Assembly: GCA_001794635.1 (NCBI GenBank)
Contig: MGKE01000003.1
Span: 1 to 39,991, forward strand
Source: Candidatus Yanofskybacteria bacterium RIFCSPLOWO2_01_FULL_39_28
GTDB lineage: Bacteria; Patescibacteriota; Minisyncoccia; 2-02-FULL-40-12; GWA2-44-9
Direction: 5' to 3'
Length of the DNA stretch: 39,991 nt
A model generated the notes under the pieces. The model did no database searches and was not told where the DNA came from. It was given only the letters and a program-made list of their open reading frames with translations. The position numbers and the translations under genes are program-made. Below, piece by piece: positions 1 to 8,650 of this stretch. Position 1 is the stretch's first letter, and the number at the start of each line of letters is the position of its first letter.

Positions 1-745
1 CGGGATCCATTTTGTTAAAGCGCAGCTGCTTATAGTACCCTCCATAAAATGGATTGACTGAGAATATGGCTCTGGCCGGTTCGCCCTCTTTTCTCTCACC
101 CATGTCACCGCCTGGTTCTACTTTTTCATTTGTTGGCGGGACATCAGAGCCTTCGCCTTGACCTGGCTGGCCTTGTTCTTCTGTCTCGGCAGGTTCGCCA
201 GTTTGCTTTGGTTCTGGTTCTTGTTCTTCCTGAGCTTTTTTAGTTAATTCTGCTAGATCACGATTAGCCAGCCATTCTAATGCTGTTTTAACTTGAGTGT
301 CATAAATTTTTCTTTTCAGATTCCACGAAACGTCAGGATTGGCCAATGCTTCAAAAACATTTAAATAGCCACCCTTAGTTTCAACCCTAGTCATTGGCTT
401 TAAAAGATTGGCCACCTTATGATCTACATCAGCCGTATCAGGAATATCCTTGGCTTTTATTGCTTCTGCAAATTTATTGAGAAATTGATCGGTGAGTGGC
501 AGGCCGGTTTGGCTGGGAGATGGCTCAGTGTTTTTAAGATTGCTTTCAACTAATCGGCGAAACTCAGGCGGTACCGCGCCTTTCCATTCTAAATATTCTT
601 CGGCAGAGTCTGAATCTTTAAACTCAAAACTGGGCCTCTTTGGCTTCTCTTTTTTGGGTTTGATACTTTCGGGAGTCACAACTTCAGGAGGTTTTGAAGT
701 CGGCTTGACCTCACCAAATTTTGACTCTTTTCTAAACCATGCCAT
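1..745 (-). CDS. Partial hypothetical protein, E/P/Q-rich C-terminal part, runs off the left edge
   Basis: Not in the ORF track because no stop lies inside the window. Reverse-strand ATG at 745 gives MAWFRKESKFGEVKPTSKPPEVVTPESIKPKKEKPKRPSFEFKDSDSAEEYLEWKGAVPPEFRRLVESN..., open to position 1. Confidence 0.75.
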   Translation of the reverse strand, partial: MAWFRKESKFGEVKPTSKPPEVVTPESIKPKKEKPKRPSFEFKDSDSAEEYLEWKGAVPPEFRRLVESNLKNTEPSPSQTGLPLTDQFLNKFAEAIKAKDIPDTADVDHKVANLLKPMTRVETKGGYLNVFEALANPDVSWNLKRKIYDTQVKTALEWLANRDLAELTKKAQEEQEPEPKQTGEPAETEEQGQPGQGEGSDVPPTNEKVEPGGDMGERKEGEPARAIFSVNPFYGGYYKQLRFNKMDP

Positions 746-824
746 ATACCAACTTTAAGCTAAAAATTAGTAAAATTCAAACACGCTTGAACAAGTTTTG
801 CTACCAATTGATGTTTCATGGTAA

Positions 825-1949
825 TTAAATAATATCAAAAATTGATAAGGTTTTTAGCTCATCTGCATAATTTTTTATCATTTCTTTCTTTTCAAATTGT
901 TTGGCAATTTCCAATCCAGCCGTAGAAAGTCTTTTTCTTTCCTCCTCATTTTCTAAAAGTTCCTTGGTTTTCTTGGCAATGTCTTCAACATTCCAGTCTA
1001 TTATTTTAACTACGTTTTTTTTGGCAAAATCAGGCATTAGACCGACATTGGTTGCCAAGACCGGCAGGCCGCAAGCCATGGCCTCAAGAACAACTCTCGG
1101 TCCGCCTTCGTTGTATGAAGACATAACCATAACCTTTGATTGATTTAATAATTTAGCAACCTCTTGAGAGTCCTTGGCCCAACCATGGACAGTAATTTTC
1201 AATTTCCAATTTTCAATTTTAAATTTAATATCTTCAAAGAGACTACCTTTTCCTACAATAATTGCCCGTAATCCTGTTTTTTTCACAATTTCAAGAAACA
1301 ACTCAATTCCTTTATTTTTCTCTAAACGACCAACAAAAATTAAGTCATATTTCTTCTCCAGATCCATCGGTTTAAAAACTTCCGAATCAATGTAGATGGA
1401 TGGAATATAAATTATTTTATCTTTTGGTACTCCCGCTTTAACTAAAAACTCAGGAGTTTGTTTTTGATTTACAACCCTAACCGCTTTAGCTTTTAAACCA
1501 AAAAGGTTCCAGTATAACTTCCAGACAAACAAATTCGCATAGATTTTTTCTTTTGAATTTGCCGCTTTTGGGTAACCGGGAATATGGTGAAATTCTAACA
1601 TATAAGGAACTCGTATCTTCTGCCACAATAATCTGGCCCCGATACCGTTATAAAAAGGCGGGTAATCTTGGACGGTCATTAGATCAAATTTTTGTTCTTT
1701 GTATAGTTCTGTCCCCTTCTTCAAAAACCAAAACGGGTGAAAAACCAACGGCCATGGAGAGGTATGAATATAAACATTTCCAAATAAACTTGTCGCTTGT
1801 TGCTTGTCGCTTATCGCTATTTTGGGACTTATTATATCAATTCTGGTCCAGTATTTGCTAAATTCTTCCAAAGTATTATAAAATGCTCCCTTCTTGCCAG
1901 AAGCGAGATCCTTTGCGCTACCAAGACCAGTTATCATTAATAATTTCAT
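825..1949 (-). CDS. Glycosyltransferase family 4 (GT-B)
   Basis: C-terminal GT4 pattern (LIFVGRLEKNKGIELFLE, SSYNEGGPRVVLEAMACGLPVLAT). Confidence 0.9.
   Translation of the reverse strand: MKLLMITGLGSAKDLASGKKGAFYNTLEEFSKYWTRIDIISPKIAISDKQQATSLFGNVYIHTSPWPLVFHPFWFLKKGTELYKEQKFDLMTVQDYPPFYNGIGARLLWQKIRVPYMLEFHHIPGYPKAANSKEKIYANLFVWKLYWNLFGLKAKAVRVVNQKQTPEFLVKAGVPKDKIIYIPSIYIDSEVFKPMDLEKKYDLIFVGRLEKNKGIELFLEIVKKTGLRAIIVGKGSLFEDIKFKIENWKLKITVHGWAKDSQEVAKLLNQSKVMVMSSYNEGGPRVVLEAMACGLPVLATNVGLMPDFAKKNVVKIIDWNVEDIAKKTKELLENEEERKRLSTAGLEIAKQFEKKEMIKNYADELKTLSIFDII
1789..1818. repeat. Heptamer array CTTGTCG-type inside a GT4 CDS
   Basis: CTTGTCG CTTGTTG CTTGTCG CTTATCG CT; translated SDKQQATS. Confidence 0.85.
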
Positions 1950-1974
1950 TGAAGCTAAACAGCTTATAAACTAA

Positions 1975-3114
1975 TCAGCTTACCAGCTGCTTTATTGTCT
2001 CTTGAATCATTCTATCAAGCCCGAATTTTTTGACTGTTTCTAATCCCTTTTCTAAAAACTCTTCTCTCAATTCAGAATTTTGCCACAGTCCCTTTATCGC
2101 CTCAATCAAATTAAATTCATCATTATATTTAACCAAAAAACCATTTTCTCCTTGATCAATAACCTCTTTGTTTCCACTTATAGCGCTGGCCACAACTGGA
2201 ACACCGGCTGCCATCGCTTCCAAGATTTGATGAGAAAACCCTTCATAACCGCTGTTTAAAACAAAGATGTCCGAGGCAGCAAAATAAACAGCTAAATCTT
2301 CTTTTGATTTCTTACCCACAACATAAACCTTCCGATCTAAATTCATGTTCTTAACCATTTGTTCAAGGTTTTTTCTTTCTGGTCCATCGCCGACAATTAC
2401 TAACCTGAAAAATTGGTTTATTTCAAGAAGTTTAGGCATTACCTTAATCAACATTTTAAACCCTTTCCACGGCATTAAGCGACCGCAAGATAAAATTATA
2501 TTGCCGGGAATACCTATTTTCTTCCTGGCCTCCTCTTTTGGTAAATCTGATTTTTTAAAATCAACTGCATTATAGACAATATGTATCTTATTTTCCTGAA
2601 CCCCCCAACCCATAACTATTCTTTTTAAATAGGCCGATGGAACAATAACTTTGTCGGCCTTTTTACATGTCTTAACTTGAACCGAGTGAAGAAATCCTCG
2701 TTTTGCAATTTTTTGAAAATCATCTATAAGAAGTGATGTTTTGCCTTTAGCCACAGCCATCTCCCAGGCGTAATCACCGACAATTCTGACAATAAATTTA
2801 TTTTTAAAAACTTTGGCCCAAAATGAAGCTGATCGTCCAACGCTCACCGCATTTAACGCTAAAATAGTGTCTGATTTACGAACCAAGAAAAACAACCGAC
2901 AAAAATAAATAAAATGCCTTAAACCTTTGGGCCACTTTCTTGAAACTTTGGTTAATTTATATACTGTCTGCCTATCAGAACTATTTGAAGAATAAGTAAT
3001 AACTTGAACCTCAAATCCTTGCTTAACTAAAGCATTAGCCATTATTTCACCGTATGTTGCCGGTCCACCAATATCTGGTGGAAAAATTCCTGTTGCTATA
3101 AGTATATGCATCAC
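1975..3114 (-). CDS. Glycosyltransferase family 4
   Basis: N-terminal GIFPPDIGGPATYGE; C-terminal LSCGRLMPWKGFKMLI, NSGYEGFSHQILEAMAAGVPVVAS. Confidence 0.92.
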   Translation of the reverse strand: MMHILIATGIFPPDIGGPATYGEIMANALVKQGFEVQVITYSSNSSDRQTVYKLTKVSRKWPKGLRHFIYFCRLFFLVRKSDTILALNAVSVGRSASFWAKVFKNKFIVRIVGDYAWEMAVAKGKTSLLIDDFQKIAKRGFLHSVQVKTCKKADKVIVPSAYLKRIVMGWGVQENKIHIVYNAVDFKKSDLPKEEARKKIGIPGNIILSCGRLMPWKGFKMLIKVMPKLLEINQFFRLVIVGDGPERKNLEQMVKNMNLDRKVYVVGKKSKEDLAVYFAASDIFVLNSGYEGFSHQILEAMAAGVPVVASAISGNKEVIDQGENGFLVKYNDEFNLIEAIKGLWQNSELREEFLEKGLETVKKFGLDRMIQETIKQLVS

Positions 3115-3115
3115 T

Positions 3116-3808
3116 TTATTTAAATAAATTAAATCTAACTATGTGCCAAATTGCTGCCAATCCGTCCTTCCAGTTAATCTTTTTACCCTCTTCATAGGTT
3201 CTACCTTTGTAAGATATCGGTATTTCAGCAACTCTTAAATTCATTTTACCTATCCAAGAAGTTAGTTCTGGATCAATACCAAATCTTTTAGATACTAAAT
3301 TTGGATGAATTTTTTTGATAGCTTCTCCTGAAAAAACTTTATAACAAGTATATATATCATTGAGTTTAACTCCGCTAAGAATATTGGAAAAATTATTCAA
3401 AAACCTGCTGAATAAATAGCCGTGCTTATAAATAATTTTGTTATTTTTTGATTCAAGAAAACGAGCTCCATAAACGGCATCGGCTTCACCGCTAATTATG
3501 GGTTTGATTAGAGCTGTGTAGTCTTGAGGGTTATACTCCAAGTCGGCATCTTGAATAATTACTAAATCGCCAGTCGCCTCTTCAAATCCACGTTTTACAG
3601 CTACTCCTTTGCCTTGGTTTTTGTCCAAAAATAAAACTTTGTGTTTGTTGTTATAGCTGGAAAGTATTTCCCTGCTTCTGTCAGAAGAACAATCATCAAC
3701 AAAAATAAGCTCTTTTTCAAGAGGCAGATCAACCCCTTCTACGGCCGCAACTAAAGCTGACAGGGTTTTTTCTTCGTTATAAACCGGGATGATAATAGAT
3801 ATTTTCAT
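3116..3808 (-). CDS. Glycosyltransferase family 2 (dolichyl-phosphate-mannose synthase-like)
   Basis: MKISIIIPVYNEEKTL, FVDDCSSDRS, IIQDADLEYNPQDY. Start placed at the internal ATG at 3808 (ORF track 3847); overlaps the next CDS by 32 bp. Confidence 0.92.
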   Translation of the reverse strand: MKISIIIPVYNEEKTLSALVAAVEGVDLPLEKELIFVDDCSSDRSREILSSYNNKHKVLFLDKNQGKGVAVKRGFEEATGDLVIIQDADLEYNPQDYTALIKPIISGEADAVYGARFLESKNNKIIYKHGYLFSRFLNNFSNILSGVKLNDIYTCYKVFSGEAIKKIHPNLVSKRFGIDPELTSWIGKMNLRVAEIPISYKGRTYEEGKKINWKDGLAAIWHIVRFNLFK

Positions 3809-4961
3809 ACTGTTTGGAAATTTTATCCCAATCATACTTTTCTTCAACTAATAAGCGACTGTTTTTTATGATTTGCTGTCTAAGTGTGTCGTTTTCAAAA
3901 ATGATATTTATTTTTGAAGCGATATCACTCGGGTCAAGCGTACAAAATAAACCGGTTTTCCTGTCTTCTAAAAAATCAGGAATTCCGCCGATTTTTGTAG
4001 CAATAATAGGGATACCAGCAGCCATTGCTTCAAGAAATGAAATTCCCAATCCTTCTGAACGTGATGGCCGAACAAAGACATCTGATATTTTTAAATACAA
4101 AGGTAACTCCAAATTATTTACTGCACCAGTAAAAATAACCTTACTTTCTAAATTTAAACTTTTAACTTTAAACTTTAAACTTACTAAAAGCGGTCCGTCA
4201 CCAACTAATAATAACTTGTAGTTACTTGTTACTTGTCGCTTGTCGCTTGTCGCTAGAATATAAATTGCTTCAATCAGCAAATCTATGCCATTTTTAGGAA
4301 CTAACCGTGAAGAACTAATAATGACCTTGTCATCGGCTTTTATGCCAAGCTTATTTTCTAAACCCGCCATATCGCCATAACTGAACTCTCTTGCAAACAT
4401 CTTTGGATCAACCCCATTTGGAATCAGTTCAACCTGCAAGCTTGGCTTAATTTTAAAAATATAATTTTTTAAGTAATTGCTTATGGCTGTAGCCCGATCG
4501 ATTTTCTTAATTATTAACTTTCTAAAAAAATTAATTAAAAATCCCTGCTTTTCAAGCTCCTTACCCTCTTGCATTGTAATAATAAACGGCAATTGGGGAT
4601 AAAAAAACTTTAAAAGCCATCCGGCTCCAGCTGCTCCAGATGCCTGAAAAGCGTGAATGAGTTTATAATTATTTTGTTTAATTAGGGACTTAGCTTTAAA
4701 AAAAATTGCTAGGGGCAGGAAATTTTTAGGAAGCAGGCCTTTCGTTAAACTAAAAAAACCACCGACCCGAAAAATAGAAACATTACCATCAATTTGATGT
4801 TTCAGGGACTTTTTATCTAATCTGGCGGTTATAAGGTCAAATTCAAAATCATTAATCCGGTCAGTGATATTTTTAATAGCCAACTCTGATCCACCAACAT
4901 GGGGCAGATAAGCAGTAGACAAGATTAGAATTTTGGGCTTCTGGGTTGATTTTTCCTCCAT
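3777..4961 (-). CDS. Glycosyltransferase family 4
   Basis: STAYLPHVGGSELAI, SSSRLVPKNGIDLLIEA, RPSRSEGLGISFLEAMAAGIPIIAT. Confidence 0.92.
   Translation of the reverse strand: MEEKSTQKPKILILSTAYLPHVGGSELAIKNITDRINDFEFDLITARLDKKSLKHQIDGNVSIFRVGGFFSLTKGLLPKNFLPLAIFFKAKSLIKQNNYKLIHAFQASGAAGAGWLLKFFYPQLPFIITMQEGKELEKQGFLINFFRKLIIKKIDRATAISNYLKNYIFKIKPSLQVELIPNGVDPKMFAREFSYGDMAGLENKLGIKADDKVIISSSRLVPKNGIDLLIEAIYILATSDKRQVTSNYKLLLVGDGPLLVSLKFKVKSLNLESKVIFTGAVNNLELPLYLKISDVFVRPSRSEGLGISFLEAMAAGIPIIATKIGGIPDFLEDRKTGLFCTLDPSDIASKINIIFENDTLRQQIIKNSRLLVEEKYDWDKISKQYENIYYHPGL
4213..4255. repeat. Heptamer array (TTACTTG/TCGCTTG) inside a GT4 CDS
   Basis: acttgtagttacttgttacttgtcgcttgtcgcttgtcgctag; translated LATSDKRQVTSNYKL. 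Confidence 0.9.
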
Positions 4962-4987
4962 TTTCTGGCATTATAATAGCATAAACA

Positions 4988-6184
4988 ATGTCCGACATCA
5001 ATCAGAATTATAAAGCAGATTTAGGCCCCAAAAAGAGGGTTTTATTTATAATTACCCAATCCGAAATGGGCGGCGCCCAGAGATTTGTTTTTGAGGTAGT
5101 TTCCCGTTTAAACAAAGAAAAATATAACGTGTTAGTCGCAGTTGGATCAGACGGTGGGGGCGAATTCTTGAAACAATTGGGTTCAGCTAATATTCCGAAT
5201 AAGACCATAAATTCATTAAAACGAAATATAAGTCCAATTCAGGATTTCAAGGCAATATTTGAAATAAGAAAACTTGTGAGCGAATTTTGTCCTGATACTT
5301 TTTTTCTAAACAGCTCCAAGGCCGGCTTCATTGGCTCCCTGGCCGCCAAGTTACAAGTTACAAGTTACAAGTTACAAGTCATATACCGCATCGGTGGTTG
5401 GTCTTTTAATGACCCGTGGCCAACATGGAAAAAGAAGTTTTGGTTAATATTGGAAAAAATTAGCGCTCCCTGGAAAGATATTATCATTGTCAATAACAAG
5501 CATGACCTAGATCAGGCCAAAACCCTAGGCATTAAGCCCCGTGGCCAAATTTTATTAATTCATAATGGAATTGACACTTATAAACTTGGGTTACTGCCAA
5601 AAGAAGAAGCAAGATTGAGGTTGTTTGAAAAAATAGCCAAATACTCCGGCAAAATTTTCCAAGCAGAAACTATTGTTGGGACAATTGCCAATTTATATCC
5701 AACCAAGGATATACTTTCGCTGGTTAGAACAGCGGAATATTTCAAAAAAAATAATTCGGTTGTTTTTATTGTTATAGGAGATGGGTCTGAAAGGCCGAAT
5801 ATAGAAAAACTAATAAAAGGACTGGACCTAGAACACAAAGTATTGCTCCTAGGTCAGTTAACTGATGCCAAAAAATATTTGCCCGCTTTTGATATATTTG
5901 TTTTACCCTCAGTTAAAGAAGGTTTCCCTTGGTCTTTAATTGAGGCGATGGCTGCCAAACTCCCGGTTATAGCCACCCGGGTCGGCGCAATTGAAGAAAT
6001 AATTGACGACCAAAAAAACGGTTTGATTATTGAACCAAGAAATCCAAATCAAATTGCTGACAAAATAAAACTTATTCTATCTGATGATAGAATAAAACAA
6101 GAACTTGGTATTCAAGCTCACCAAAAAATATTATTTAAGTTCTCTTTGGAAAAAATGTTTCATGAAGTTGAGGAGCTTCTTTAG
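4988..6184 (+). CDS. Glycosyltransferase family 4
   Basis: TQSEMGGAQRFVFEV, IGDGSERPNIEKL, LPSVKEGFPWSLIEAMAAKLPVIAT. Divergent from the neighbouring genes. Confidence 0.92.
   Translation: MSDINQNYKADLGPKKRVLFIITQSEMGGAQRFVFEVVSRLNKEKYNVLVAVGSDGGGEFLKQLGSANIPNKTINSLKRNISPIQDFKAIFEIRKLVSEFCPDTFFLNSSKAGFIGSLAAKLQVTSYKLQVIYRIGGWSFNDPWPTWKKKFWLILEKISAPWKDIIIVNNKHDLDQAKTLGIKPRGQILLIHNGIDTYKLGLLPKEEARLRLFEKIAKYSGKIFQAETIVGTIANLYPTKDILSLVRTAEYFKKNNSVVFIVIGDGSERPNIEKLIKGLDLEHKVLLLGQLTDAKKYLPAFDIFVLPSVKEGFPWSLIEAMAAKLPVIATRVGAIEEIIDDQKNGLIIEPRNPNQIADKIKLILSDDRIKQELGIQAHQKILFKFSLEKMFHEVEELL
5351..5378. repeat. Heptamer array TTACAAG x4 inside a GT4 CDS
   Basis: ttacaagttacaagttacaagttacaag, preceded by AAG; translated KLQVTSYKLQV. 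Confidence 0.95.
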
Positions 6185-6191
6185 ATTGCTA

Positions 6192-8444
6192 CTACCATTC
6201 CCTACCCAAACTCTGTACAAATATTCTAGCATCTGACTCAAAAGTTTGATCAATTTCAACCGCCTTATGGGCCACAGCCACAGCGTCATCAATCCTGCCC
6301 AAATTGGCATAAGTTGTTGCCAATGAAGCACGGTACTGAGCATTATTCGGGTCGGCAACAATTAACTGCTCAAAGACCCACGCAATTTTTTCATGATCAT
6401 TAACGGCCAAATAAGCGTTAATCAGCTTTTGAAAATCAACCTCCCGCGGTGTATAAGGATTTTTGTTCTCAATTGCCCTTTTTAAATCTTCGGCTCCGCC
6501 AACCAAGTCTCCATTTTCTATCTTGGCTGCCCCTAAATAAGCATAGGATACTCCGGCATCTGGATTCAAATCGGCTGCTCTCTGGAAATATTCAACTGCT
6601 TTGGGATAATCTTTCTTGTTTAAATAAGCTTGGGCTATTTCATAATAAGTTCTGACAAATTTAGGGGAAAGCTTAAGAGCCTTGAGAGAATATTCCAAGG
6701 CCATATCATTAAACAATGACTCTGGATCATCTTTGCCAAGGATAATATTTAACCTTGAAGCGTAAAGATAAGGCAAATAATCAATAGGATTTTCTTCAAT
6801 ATTTTTTTCTATGACTAATAATGCATGTTTATAAGCTTCCAAAACTGGCTCTTCTTTAACACTAGGTCCACCTGGTCCGACTAAATATTGGGCAAATCTG
6901 TGCCTATACTCATATTTTCCAGGAACATCATAAGACAAGGCTTCTTCATATTTTTTCACTGCACCATTAAAATCACCGGCCCAACTTCTAACAATGGCTC
7001 TGGTTGTTGCGTAATTGGCCTTAGCTGCTAAAATATTTGTTTTATAAATTAAGAACAAGGCAAAAACCAAAAACACTACGCCCAATACATTGATGCTGGT
7101 TTTATTTATTTTTGTTGTTTGGGCAGATAAAAGAGTACGGTTGTGACCAGATTTTAAATAAGACACAAACCCCAAAATTGTAAAGAAAATAACAAAGTTA
7201 GCCGATGTATCAAAGATAAAAGAGTTGTGTATCATATAAGCAACGATTGCGGCTACGAAACCTGTCCCATAAATAATCAGATCGTTATTCTTCAAAAACT
7301 GCCGCAAATAAGAAAAAGCGACTATAAAAATACCAATATAAGCAAGGAGTCCGACTAATCCCATAGTTACAAGTGTCTCAATGAACATGTTGTGGGCCCG
7401 ATCAAAAAGCGTTTCGGAACCGGAACCGATGAAAAACTTGGGATTAAAATTCTTTGAAAAAGGAATATTGAAATTTTCCGGTCCCCAACCCAAAAGTATT
7501 GTTTTAGGGTTATCAACCCAACCCTTGAACCCGGCTTCCCAGGCCCAAAAACGGGTTTCGGTGGTAGGCGATCTCAGGGACATATCAGTAATTCTGCTCA
7601 AATATCCTGAACTTTTTACAAATTGAGAGTCTTTAAAAAGAAAAGAGAAAACAATAAAAATAATCACCAATCCGACTAAGCCACTAAAAACCATCCTTCC
7701 AAAACGTGACCTGTTATATGTGCCGAATAGGAACAAAAAAACCATCATCCCAACAGCATAAGCCAAAAGCGAACCCCTCACAGCTGTCATTAATACAGCG
7801 ATGGAGGTAATAGCAAAAGCAAATAAATAAAATATCTTCCTGTTTTTTGTATTTTGAGGACTAAAATAAAGAGTAAGAGACAAAAACACCACTAAAAGCT
7901 GAGTACCGGCAAACAAAGCGGCATTACCAATGGTTCCGAAAATCCTGGCCCGGCCGCCTGAGCCAACAAAAAAACTTATGTCTGTTTTTTGACCAAATCC
8001 ATAAAATGCCGACAATATACCAGCAATGATTGTGATATCCAACATTCTAAACCAGTGTTCTTTTTTGGTTAAAACAGAAGTTAAGATAATGTAAAACAAA
8101 AAATAGTGCCAGAAGGTCCAAAGCCCGCCCATTCTTTCAAGGGAACCCCAAAAACTTGGATATGGCAAAACACTGGTAACCGTGGTCAATGTAAAAGCTG
8201 CCGTAAAGAGTAAAAAGGCCCAAAATATTTTGTCTGGTCTAGGTAGATATGACCTATCTTTCAAAACTAGAATTAAATAAAGAACGCCCACCACCTCAAT
8301 CAAACTTCTAAAAACAATAACCTTGCCAAAATGAAACGGCGAAATAAAATCCTTAAAAATTATAAGCGGCACGATTGCCGTCAGATAAATTCCAAAACGA
8401 ACAAATTTTACTAGATTAGACTCGCGAGTAGTTTGTTTTTGCAT
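6192..8444 (-). CDS. O-antigen ligase/Wzy-like polytopic membrane protein with C-terminal TPR repeats
   Basis: About 12 hydrophobic segments, central LGWGPENFNIPFSKNFN...RAHNMFIETLVTMG (Wzy_C/O-antigen-ligase style), then TPR repeats (AYLNKKDYPKAVEYFQRAADLNPDAG). Confidence 0.87.
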   Translation of the reverse strand: MQKQTTRESNLVKFVRFGIYLTAIVPLIIFKDFISPFHFGKVIVFRSLIEVVGVLYLILVLKDRSYLPRPDKIFWAFLLFTAAFTLTTVTSVLPYPSFWGSLERMGGLWTFWHYFLFYIILTSVLTKKEHWFRMLDITIIAGILSAFYGFGQKTDISFFVGSGGRARIFGTIGNAALFAGTQLLVVFLSLTLYFSPQNTKNRKIFYLFAFAITSIAVLMTAVRGSLLAYAVGMMVFLFLFGTYNRSRFGRMVFSGLVGLVIIFIVFSFLFKDSQFVKSSGYLSRITDMSLRSPTTETRFWAWEAGFKGWVDNPKTILLGWGPENFNIPFSKNFNPKFFIGSGSETLFDRAHNMFIETLVTMGLVGLLAYIGIFIVAFSYLRQFLKNNDLIIYGTGFVAAIVAYMIHNSFIFDTSANFVIFFTILGFVSYLKSGHNRTLLSAQTTKINKTSINVLGVVFLVFALFLIYKTNILAAKANYATTRAIVRSWAGDFNGAVKKYEEALSYDVPGKYEYRHRFAQYLVGPGGPSVKEEPVLEAYKHALLVIEKNIEENPIDYLPYLYASRLNIILGKDDPESLFNDMALEYSLKALKLSPKFVRTYYEIAQAYLNKKDYPKAVEYFQRAADLNPDAGVSYAYLGAAKIENGDLVGGAEDLKRAIENKNPYTPREVDFQKLINAYLAVNDHEKIAWVFEQLIVADPNNAQYRASLATTYANLGRIDDAVAVAHKAVEIDQTFESDARIFVQSLGREW

Positions 8445-8455
8445 AATTTTAAATA

Positions 8456-8640
8456 ATTAGGACTTACGCGTTTGCCCAAGATTGAGGCAAAATACTTTAA
8501 TTTTTGTGAGACGTACTAGAAGCACGACGAGGAAAAATTAAAGTATTTTAACGAAAAGATTGGGCAAACCCTTGTGGCTTAAGCTATGGTAAGCCCTATA
8601 TAGATTTTGGGCTTCATAGCTTAAGCGCGTAAGTCCTAAT
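8456..8640. mobile_element. MITE-like non-autonomous element, 185 bp
   Basis: Perfect 15-bp terminal inverted repeats ATTAGGACTTACGCG (8456-8470) / CGCGTAAGTCCTAAT (8626-8640). Nested stems: 9 bp (8471-8479/8560-8568), 17 bp (8489-8505/8533-8549), 12 bp + 6 bp (8577-8588, 8591-8596 / 8609-8614, 8615-8626). No ORF. Confidence 0.8.
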
Positions 8641-8650
8641 GATAGCAATT

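Noticed and set aside
492-4221. Plus-strand ORFs at 492-758, 901-1143, 1174-1395, 1553-1861, 2345-2575, 3814-4221
   Set aside because: All are antisense to well-supported glycosyltransferase genes or the partial left-edge CDS; no recognisable protein features.
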